A DNA stretch of 27,808 nucleotides from a bacterium. Lineage in GTDB: Bacteria; Latescibacterota; UBA2968. Positions 21,817-27,808 of this stretch are shown here, piece after piece. The notes beneath the pieces were generated by a model. That model was given only the letters and a program-made list of their open reading frames with translations, was not told where the DNA came from and searched no databases. The translations under genes and the position numbers were made by a program. Every line of letters begins with the position of its first letter. Position 1 is the first letter of the stretch. Location of the stretch: NCBI GenBank assembly GCA_027296045.1, contig JAPUJS010000541.1, positions 1 to 27,808 on the forward strand. Reading direction: 5' to 3'.

Positions 21817-23319
21817 CTAAAACTTCTGCGGAACCGTAAACGTAAAGGTGCTGCCAACTCCCTCTTCGCTTTCCACCCAGATCTGCCCCCCGTGCAACTC
21901 CACCAGCCGACGGGTCAGCGCCAACCCCAACCCGGTCCCTTCATAGCGCCGCGAATAGGTCTCTTCCACCTGGCGAAATTCGGAAAAAATAAGCTCCTGA
22001 TGTTCCTTCTTGATCCCGATTCCCGTATCCACAATCGCCAGTTCAACCGTGCCATCCTCCCGACGGGCAGCCAGAATATCGACCCTGCCCTTCTCGGGCG
22101 TAAATTTGATGGCGTTGGAAAGCAAATTGTACAGAATCTGGCTAAACCGATCTTCGTCGGCCATAATCAACCCCAGATCCGGATCGATATCGTGCGTGAT
22201 CTCGATCTGCTTGTTGTGTGCCAAAGGACGCACCACCTCGGTCACCCGCACCATGCATTCTTGCACCACAAATTCGCTTAAGGCCAGCTGCATCACCCCC
22301 GACTCGACCTTGGCCAGATCCAGAATCTCGTTGATCAACTTCAACAAATGCCGGCTGCTGGTCAAAATGTTGTTCACATACCGACTTTGCTTCTCGTTCA
22401 ATCCCCCAAATGTCTGATCTTCCAGGATCTCCGAAAACCCGATCACCGCATTTAAAGGGGTACGCAGCTCGTGTGACATGTGGGCCAAAAACTGGGATTT
22501 CATCTGGCTGGATTTCCGAATCTCTTCGTTGGCCAGTTGCAAATCCTTGTTGGCCCCTTGCAGCTCTTCCGTGGCCCGATTCACCTCTTCTTCCAGGACC
22601 ACGCTCTGCTGCTGCATATCGTCAAAGACCTGCACGTTGTTCAGCGCAATCGCCACCTGATCGGTAATAATGGTCATCAAATGAGAATCTTCCACACTAA
22701 ATGCATTGTTCAGGGGATGGCTCATATTCACAACCCCCACCACCACATTGTCGATCACCAGAGGCAGACACAACAAAGACCCTATCGTCAAATCCGATCC
22801 GGAGATAAACTGCGCCCCCTCAGGTAAATTGGGCAACAACACCGGCTTTCCATCGCTGTCCAGTTCCGGATAGAGCCGCACCACCTCGCCCACCGACGTA
22901 TCGGGAATGGCAATGGGTTCGCCGCGTTCGGCCACCCATCCGGCAATGCCTTCACCAAGCTTGAAAGTGCGCACCGATCCACCACTGGTGTGATAAAAAC
23001 TGATTTCCGTATCCTGCTGCCCCCGCGCAGCACGCACCGTCAAATAGATTTCGTTGGTATTGCGATTCAACAGCATTAGCGAGCAGTTTTCGGCATTGGT
23101 CTCGGTGATGATGGTATCGAGGATCACTTCAAACACCTTCCGGACATCTCGGGTATATTTCAGCGACTCTCCGATCCGGCGCACCGCCGACAATTCTCGA
23201 ACCTTTTCCTCAAACCGCTGAGTCGTCTTGTACAGCTCCTTGACATACAAATCACGCTGGGCCACCGCTCGGGTCAGCTCTTCTTGCAGCCGTTGTGCCT
23301 TGATCGCTTCGCTCATCAT
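21817..23319 (-). CDS. GAF-domain sensor histidine kinase (cytoplasmic)
   Basis: The protein has 500 residues with no membrane segment. A coiled coil (1-50) leads into a GAF sensor domain (about 58-228, including LGEGIAGWVAERGEPIAIPD). A second coiled coil (238-270) connects to HisKA with FLAHMSHELRTPLNAVIGFS (277-296); the phosphorylated residue is His283. The HATPase domain carries QILYNLLSNAIKFTP (N box), DTGIGI, EGTGLGLAL and a normal VGSTFTFTVP end. All catalytic parts are intact. It presumably senses a small cytoplasmic ligand or nucleotide and phosphorylates an unlinked response regulator; none is seen next to it. It lies 150 bp after the HDOD gene, with a terminator between. Confidence 0.92.
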   Translation of the reverse strand: MMSEAIKAQRLQEELTRAVAQRDLYVKELYKTTQRFEEKVRELSAVRRIGESLKYTRDVRKVFEVILDTIITETNAENCSLMLLNRNTNEIYLTVRAARGQQDTEISFYHTSGGSVRTFKLGEGIAGWVAERGEPIAIPDTSVGEVVRLYPELDSDGKPVLLPNLPEGAQFISGSDLTIGSLLCLPLVIDNVVVGVVNMSHPLNNAFSVEDSHLMTIITDQVAIALNNVQVFDDMQQQSVVLEEEVNRATEELQGANKDLQLANEEIRKSSQMKSQFLAHMSHELRTPLNAVIGFSEILEDQTFGGLNEKQSRYVNNILTSSRHLLKLINEILDLAKVESGVMQLALSEFVVQECMVRVTEVVRPLAHNKQIEITHDIDPDLGLIMADEDRFSQILYNLLSNAIKFTPEKGRVDILAARREDGTVELAIVDTGIGIKKEHQELIFSEFRQVEETYSRRYEGTGLGLALTRRLVELHGGQIWVESEEGVGSTFTFTVPQKF

Positions 23320-23337
23320 AAGACAACCCTCGGGTCA

Positions 23338-23381
23338 TGAAAAAACCCTGTCAGAAGCGTGCTTTTACCCGCCCGACAGGG
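23338..23381 (-). terminator. Terminator between the HDOD and kinase genes
   Basis: On the minus strand CCCTGTC, a 22-base loop, GACAGGG and TTTTTT form a usable terminator 90 bases after the HDOD stop and about 20 bases before the kinase start. Confidence 0.6.
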
Positions 23382-23469
23382 AACATACTCCAATCACCAC
23401 CCGCACGTCTCGTAAGATGGAAGGTAAGGAACGGGCACAATGGATACCCGCCCCCTGATCCTTGCATGT

Positions 23470-24333
23470 TTATCCACTTAAATAGCTGAGAAACTCGTTG
23501 ATCTGATCCCGCTCGCCTTCCAGATCGCCCTCAATCTTGCTAATCTGGTCGTTTGTCAATTTGAGATCGGAAGCCACCATGTCGCTGGGGGCTGCAATAT
23601 CTGTTTCATAACACAGCCCAATGCCCGCACGTTTGGTCAAAATATTGGCCAGGTGCACAATCACGGCCTCTTTCACAAATTCCTCTTCGGCGGCCAGCAG
23701 ATTGTGATGGGCGGCAATGGGAGTCACCAGAATCTCTGGAAACTTCCACCGGACAGCCAGCCAGGCGCCGACCTCGGCATGGTCGATGTTCAAAATATCT
23801 GTTTCCGCTTCCAGGGCCGGGCGTTCTTCCTCCACCATTTCTTTGACCACCTCGGAATATTGCTCGGAAAAATACGTATCCAAAATGATCTTGCCCAGAT
23901 CGTGGAGCAGTCCGGCAACAAAAAAAGTTCCCGAATCCCGATATCCCAATTCTTTGGCAATCAGCCGGGAGGCGGTGCCACACCCAATCGAATGAATCCA
24001 GAAAGCTTCCCGGTCGAAGCTCACATCGCCTTCGTTTCTCGACAACGACTCAAAAACCGAGACCGAAAGGGCAAGGCTTCGCACCGTATCGAACCCCAGG
24101 ACCACAACGGCCTGCGGAATGGTGGTAATCCGCCTGGAAAACCCATAAAACGCCGAGTTGGCCAGGTTGAGCACTTTGGCCGACACAGACATATCTCGGG
24201 CCACCAGTCCGGCCAGTTCGTTGGCACTGGATCCCGAATCGTCTGCCACCTCCAAAATCCGACTGACAATTACAGGCAGGGTGGGCAAATTCCTAATATT
24301 TCTGATCCCCAGTCTGATATCTTCACGGTCCAT
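23470..24333 (-). CDS. HDOD-domain signalling protein
   Basis: The protein has 287 residues, nearly all HDOD domain. It begins IRNLPTLPVIVSRILEVADD (14-33), then LAGLVARDMSVSAKVLNLAN and SAFYGFSRRITTIPQAVVVL (61-80). The HD-like pair is in FVAGLLHDLGKIILDTYF, followed by HAEVGAWLAVRWKFPE and ITPIAAHH-type residues. HDOD proteins are found with chemotaxis, c-di-GMP and stress signalling; they lack full HD-phosphohydrolase activity in most studied cases. GGGAG lies 8 bases before the ATG. It precedes the GAF kinase on the same strand, which suggests linked signalling. Confidence 0.92.
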   Translation of the reverse strand: MDREDIRLGIRNIRNLPTLPVIVSRILEVADDSGSSANELAGLVARDMSVSAKVLNLANSAFYGFSRRITTIPQAVVVLGFDTVRSLALSVSVFESLSRNEGDVSFDREAFWIHSIGCGTASRLIAKELGYRDSGTFFVAGLLHDLGKIILDTYFSEQYSEVVKEMVEEERPALEAETDILNIDHAEVGAWLAVRWKFPEILVTPIAAHHNLLAAEEEFVKEAVIVHLANILTKRAGIGLCYETDIAAPSDMVASDLKLTNDQISKIEGDLEGERDQINEFLSYLSG

Positions 24334-24408
24334 CCAAAACTCCCATTTGTTTTATCCCTGCCCCTGCCAATTTGGGCCGTACACTCTCCCGACAATCTAA
24401 AAATAAAG

Positions 24409-24481
<73 letters not shown>

Positions 24482-24549
24482 ACCCCGTTTTATCATCGTT
24501 AAAAAACCAGTACATCAGCACGAGGCCAAAGCCCCACCTGAAAAAAAAG

Positions 24550-24578
24550 AATGTAAAGAACAGGTTTCCCTTTGTCAA
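24550..24578 (-). promoter_or_regulatory. Sigma-70-type promoter for tRNA-Lys
   Basis: On the minus strand TTGACA (24573-24578), a 17-base spacer and TACATT (24550-24555) lie about 70 bases before the tRNA 5' end. Confidence 0.6.
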
Positions 24579-24607
24579 GTGTTTATCAAATTAAAAATCA
24601 AATACCT

Positions 24608-24901
24608 TTAGTACGGTTTTTTTGTCCCTTCCAGAGCCGTAATTTCGCTATCCAGCTCGGTTTGCCGCACCTCCAATTCAGCAAGTTCTCGATCCAAAAC
24701 CTCGACTTTCTGTTCGGCCTCTTCACTCAATTTGGCAACCTTTTTGATTTCATCCTCGTGCCGAGAACGAATCTCCCGAATTCTCTGGAATTTAGGCGCA
24801 ACCTGAGACCGCTGGTTGTTGAAATCCACCAGCATCTGAAAAAAAAAGAACACACAAGCAAACGTGATGGCCCCAAAAATATAATCAATCGAAAATTCCA
24901 C
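24608..24901 (-). CDS. Small membrane protein with a coiled coil, function unknown
   Basis: The product has 97 residues from a GTG at 24901; AGGAG stands 6 bases before it. Residues 8-25 are one membrane segment (IFGAITFACVFFFFQML). The rest is a highly charged coiled coil (IREIRSRHEDEIKKVAKLSE, then AEQKVEVLDRELAELEVRQT). This layout is common in scaffolds or division and secretion partners, but no family can be named. It follows moaC by 32 bp on the same strand and ends the moeA-moaC run, before the tRNA. Nothing in it suggests a role in cofactor synthesis. Confidence 0.7.
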   Translation of the reverse strand: MEFSIDYIFGAITFACVFFFFQMLVDFNNQRSQVAPKFQRIREIRSRHEDEIKKVAKLSEEAEQKVEVLDRELAELEVRQTELDSEITALEGTKKPY

Positions 24902-24933
24902 ATCTAGCTCCTGCGCGTATAATTCAGAAAAAT

Positions 24934-25416
24934 CTATCTCTTCTTGCCTTCCGCAAGATACGTTCCACTTCGCCCGCCCCGCTTTTCCAACAGCCGGATT
25001 TTACCAATCACCATTCCTTTGTCCACAGCTTTGCACATATCATAAACAGTCAACAGGGCGGCACTCACAGCCGTAAATGCCTCCATCTCAACACCCGTCC
25101 GATCGGACACCCGAACCGAGGCAGTCGCCTCAATGCGGTCTTCCTTCACCACAAACTGGAGGTCCACACCCGTAATCGCAATCGGATGACACAGAGGAAT
25201 CCATTCCGAAGTCCGCTTGGCCGCCATAATGCCCGCAATTCGGGCCGTTTCCAGCACATTGCCCTTGGGCATCTCGCCGATCGTGATCAGTCGAACCGTC
25301 TCAGACCGCATCGCAATCTCCCCGCCCACCACTGCAGCTCGATCCGTCACCGCCTTCTCCGTCACATCCACCATCCGTACAGCGCCTTCATCGTCGATAT
25401 GCGTCAGTTTGGACAT
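24934..25416 (-). CDS. moaC: Cyclic pyranopterin monophosphate synthase
   Basis: The protein has 160 residues from the ATG at 25416; a GTG at 25419 is the alternative start. It forms cyclic pyranopterin monophosphate from the MoaA product, step one of molybdenum-cofactor synthesis. Family signatures are KGNVLETARIAGIMAAKRTS, then IPLCHPI and VRVSDRTGVEMEAFTAVSAA, and near the end MCKAVDKGM. GGGG lies before the start. It follows moeA by 7 bp, so the two are clearly one operon. No moaA is present in the window. Confidence 0.95.
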   Translation of the reverse strand: MSKLTHIDDEGAVRMVDVTEKAVTDRAAVVGGEIAMRSETVRLITIGEMPKGNVLETARIAGIMAAKRTSEWIPLCHPIAITGVDLQFVVKEDRIEATASVRVSDRTGVEMEAFTAVSAALLTVYDMCKAVDKGMVIGKIRLLEKRGGRSGTYLAEGKKR

Positions 25417-25423
25417 CACACCC

Positions 25424-26644
25424 CTACCATCCTTCCAACAAAATCACATCCACTTCGGAACCGGCTTCCACAAATTCCACTTCTGCATCCACGACAAACA
25501 AACCATTGGCTCGGGCAAGCGAAAACAGATCGGCCGACCCGTGGTGCCCCACCCAGTGCGTCTTCCAACTTGCCCCTTGTTTCTCACTTTTGCACGGCAC
25601 AAACTGTTTTCGACCCGGCGTCTGGCGAAAATCTGCTTCCAGGGTCGCCTTCACGGTTGGATGATGCAGCGGTGACATCTGTTGCATTTTGCGCAAAGCC
25701 GGGCGGACCAAAAGCTCCATCCCCACAACCGAAGACACCGGGTTGCCGGGCAGTCCAAAGATCAACTTTTGACCCCGTACGCCAAAGGTCAGCGGTTTCC
25801 CGGGCTTCATTCGAATCCGGTCGAACAAGACCTCCACGCCACAGTCCACCATCGCCCCCTGAACCAGATCGTATATACCGGCAGAAACCCCACCCGATAA
25901 CGTCAGAATATCACAGGTATCCAACCCTTCGGAAATCACCTGCTTCAGGGCTTCCTCGCTGTCTTCCACAATCCCCAGATACCGGGTTGCCGCTCCTGCT
26001 TGCAGCGCCTGAGAAGTCATCGAAGACCCGTTGCTGTTCCGAATCTGTCCGGGTTCGGGTTTGTTAGCAGGTTCCACCACTTCGCTTCCGGTGGCAACCA
26101 CGCCCACAACCGGCTGGCGATAAACCGGCACCCGAACCGCCCCAACCGCCGCCAGAATACCGATCTCTGGAGGCCGAATCATCGTACCAGCTGTCAATAC
26201 CGTCTGATCCACGCGGACGTCTTCTCCCAAAGAGGCGATATTCCCGCCTGTCTCCGTCACATCCAGCACCTTCACCCTGCCATTTTCCGTCACCGTATCT
26301 TCCACCATCACCACCGTGTCGGCCCCCTCCGGCACCGGGGCCCCCGTCATAATCCGGGAAGCCTGACCCAAAGCAATTGCTTTTTGAGGCACCGTCCCTG
26401 CCGGGATCTCTTCGACAACCTCAAGCACGGCAGGATCTGCCTGCGAAGCCCGAGCGATGTCCTGTCCTACCACCGCATACCCATCCATGGTCGCCTTATC
26501 AAAAGGCGGCATGTTGATATCCGACCGAATATCCTGGGCCAGCGTTCGCCCCAGGGATTCCATCAAGTCGACGCTTGTCACCTCAACCGTTGACGTGTTT
26601 TCCAGCACAATGCGAATCGCATCGTCCATTTCAATCATGTCCAT
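25424..26644 (-). CDS. moeA: Molybdopterin molybdenumtransferase
   Basis: The protein has 406 residues. It inserts molybdate into adenylylated molybdopterin. The order of domains is normal: PPFDKATMDGYAV near 46-58, ASRIMTGAPVPEGADTVVMV near 94-113, VVATGSEVV, QIRNSNG, ILTLSGGVSAGIYD and RIRMKPGKPLTFG, then FGLPGNPVSS. A C-terminal beta barrel (KATLEADFRQTPGRKQFVPC onward) completes it. It is the first gene of the moeA-moaC operon, with a candidate promoter at 26685-26713. Confidence 0.96.
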   Translation of the reverse strand: MDMIEMDDAIRIVLENTSTVEVTSVDLMESLGRTLAQDIRSDINMPPFDKATMDGYAVVGQDIARASQADPAVLEVVEEIPAGTVPQKAIALGQASRIMTGAPVPEGADTVVMVEDTVTENGRVKVLDVTETGGNIASLGEDVRVDQTVLTAGTMIRPPEIGILAAVGAVRVPVYRQPVVGVVATGSEVVEPANKPEPGQIRNSNGSSMTSQALQAGAATRYLGIVEDSEEALKQVISEGLDTCDILTLSGGVSAGIYDLVQGAMVDCGVEVLFDRIRMKPGKPLTFGVRGQKLIFGLPGNPVSSVVGMELLVRPALRKMQQMSPLHHPTVKATLEADFRQTPGRKQFVPCKSEKQGASWKTHWVGHHGSADLFSLARANGLFVVDAEVEFVEAGSEVDVILLEGW

Positions 26645-26684
26645 AATCCCATCCTGTCTGTTCCAGAGTTGGCATCATATCTTT

Positions 26685-26713
26685 AATATATAAAAACTTG
26701 CCCCGAATGTCAC
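26685..26713 (-). promoter_or_regulatory. Candidate promoter for moeA-moaC
   Basis: On the minus strand GTGACA (26708-26713), a 17-base spacer and TATATT (26685-26690) stand about 40 bases before the moeA ATG. Confidence 0.45.
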
Positions 26714-26741
26714 GTTTCGAAGACAGGTAATTTTTTATGAA

Positions 26742-26769
26742 TTGACATTCCACCTTTTCATTTTATCTT
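26742..26769 (+). promoter_or_regulatory. Candidate promoter for the Wzz-like gene
   Basis: TTGACA (26742-26747), a 16-base spacer and TATCTT (26764-26769) give a leader of about 100 bases before the TTG start at 26879. It is divergent from the moeA promoter, about 30 bases away. Confidence 0.45.
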
Positions 26770-26878
26770 GGGGTATGATATCGATTGAACCCATTCATAT
26801 CGTCTTGTACTGATCCAGAAACGGGTAGCGTTCTTGCCCATCAAGACGATACTGTATTTTGCCCCGGAGACAAATCGC

Positions 26879-27808
26879 TTGAATCGTCCTGACAACATCC
26901 TGGAACAGCCCCTCGCAGTCCAACCTTCCTCTTTTGAGGACGACGAAATCGACCTTTTCGATTATGTCGAACAGCTTGCCCGACGCCGCTGGCTGATCCT
27001 TTGCATCACCTGCCTGTTTGGCCTTTCTGGCCTCCTGCGCGATCTCCTCTCTTCTCAACCCGAACGCTTCCAGGCCGAAGCCACCTTCATGCCTGAAGTC
27101 AACCCCGGCCTTTTAAACCTGCAGTTCTACCAGAACCTTCAGGTCGATATCTCCCGCCTCGACCGTTTAAACGCATTGTTGGCCGGAAAACTGACCGGAA
27201 TCCTGAAAAGCTTCCCGCTCAACCGGAAGGTAATTCAAAAAACATACACCTACACACTGAACGGCCAGGAACAGACCACCGACCTCCTGAGTTATTTTGA
27301 AGTCAAAACATTCCCCGCAGCCTTTAAATCGATACAGAACAGCATCGAATTTAAACCCGATAGTGGTCTGATCACCATCATCGTACAGACTCGATCTCCC
27401 GAACTTTCCGCCGCCATTGCCAATGAATTTATCCACCAGTTGATCGCCTACCAACAGGAGAAATACCGGGCACAATTTCAGCAACAACTCGACGTCCTCA
27501 AAGCACGTCAGGACGAACTCCTGAAACCCCTGGAACAGGCCGAGGCCGACCTGACTGAATTTCAGATGCGCAACCGCAACCTGAGCCTGGGAACCGGGAT
27601 TACCCTATTTCTCACACCCGATCAGTCCATCCAATATCTCCGGCTCAAGCGCAAAGTCGAGATCCGCACTTCCCTTCTGACCACCGTCCTGAACGAGTAT
27701 GAAGTGGCCCAGCTGGCGTCTCGAAAAGTCGTCAACGACATCGAGATCCTCAGCCAGGCCGAAATCCCCGAATTTAGTATACCTCCCACCCTTCGCACAA
27801 ATACCGTG
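26879..27808 (+). CDS. Wzz-type polysaccharide chain-length (co-polymerase) protein, N-terminal part
   Basis: The gene runs off the window end; 310 codons are visible. The frame has no ATG near its beginning. The best start is TTG at 26879 with GGAG 9 bases before it, giving a normal N terminus. DDEIDLFDYVEQLARRRW (21-38) followed by a membrane segment (about 38-56) is the classic Wzz beginning. A long periplasmic part follows, with a coiled coil near 195-235. Near the window end ILSQAEIPEFSIPPTLR is the stretch that comes before the second membrane segment. Such proteins set the chain length of O-antigen or exopolysaccharide. The distant sugar genes at 1-4898 would fit the same process. Confidence 0.85.
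   Translation, partial: MNRPDNILEQPLAVQPSSFEDDEIDLFDYVEQLARRRWLILCITCLFGLSGLLRDLLSSQPERFQAEATFMPEVNPGLLNLQFYQNLQVDISRLDRLNALLAGKLTGILKSFPLNRKVIQKTYTYTLNGQEQTTDLLSYFEVKTFPAAFKSIQNSIEFKPDSGLITIIVQTRSPELSAAIANEFIHQLIAYQQEKYRAQFQQQLDVLKARQDELLKPLEQAEADLTEFQMRNRNLSLGTGITLFLTPDQSIQYLRLKRKVEIRTSLLTTVLNEYEVAQLASRKVVNDIEILSQAEIPEFSIPPTLRTNTV

Overview
The window looks like chromosomal DNA from a Gram-negative, probably motile bacterium of moderately high GC. The evidence is a heptosyltransferase-type enzyme, a Wzz-type chain-length protein and flagellum-associated protein domains. I cannot name the phylum from sequence alone. Most genes are housekeeping or envelope genes. Coding density is high except at about 5.07-5.47 kb, 7.7-9.3 kb and 20.0-20.4 kb.

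Layout. (1) 1-4898, plus strand: surface-polysaccharide sugar genes, namely a GT9 heptosyltransferase tail, a GHMP sugar kinase, a polyprenyl-phosphate-type GT2, an NAD-dependent sugar epimerase and a DegT-type aminotransferase. (2) 4895-5470: a 56-residue protein gene on the minus strand behind a full-consensus sigma-54 promoter, then an AT-rich gap. (3) 5471-7693: a MotE/MgtE-N-like membrane protein, serS, and a stand-alone FlhB C-terminal-like protein. (4) 7.7-9.3 kb: a decayed island with two coupled tiny genes under an inverted-repeat operator, a histidine-kinase remnant, a second copy of the upstream terminator exactly 1000 bp from the first, a small unknown gene and a truncated acetyltransferase. 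(5) 9.3-12.95 kb, minus strand: hemE-hemH-hemG, the last steps from uroporphyrinogen to heme. (6) clpP and rsmB, divergent from a symmetrical promoter region. (7) A 1054-residue exported TPR protein. (8) A PilZ-like protein on the minus strand with a second sigma-54-like promoter, then sat (ATP sulfurylase), a GAF histidine kinase and an HDOD protein. (9) tRNA-Lys(CTT), a small membrane coiled-coil protein, moaC and moeA. (10) The start of a Wzz-type protein, which begins at TTG and runs off the window end.

Links between genes. Regions 1 and 10 both serve cell-surface polysaccharide. The MotE-like, FlhB-like, PilZ-like, HDOD and histidine-kinase genes point to motility and signalling. The two sigma-54 sites may tie an unknown small protein and the PilZ-like protein to one regulatory programme; that is inference.

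I do not see a clearly new multi-gene defence or metabolic system. The most distinctive signals are the sigma-54-controlled small protein, the sigma-54/PilZ unit, the tiny overlapping gene pair with its operator, the dispersed hairpin repeat that supplies the end of hemH, and the duplicated terminator that flanks decayed genes.
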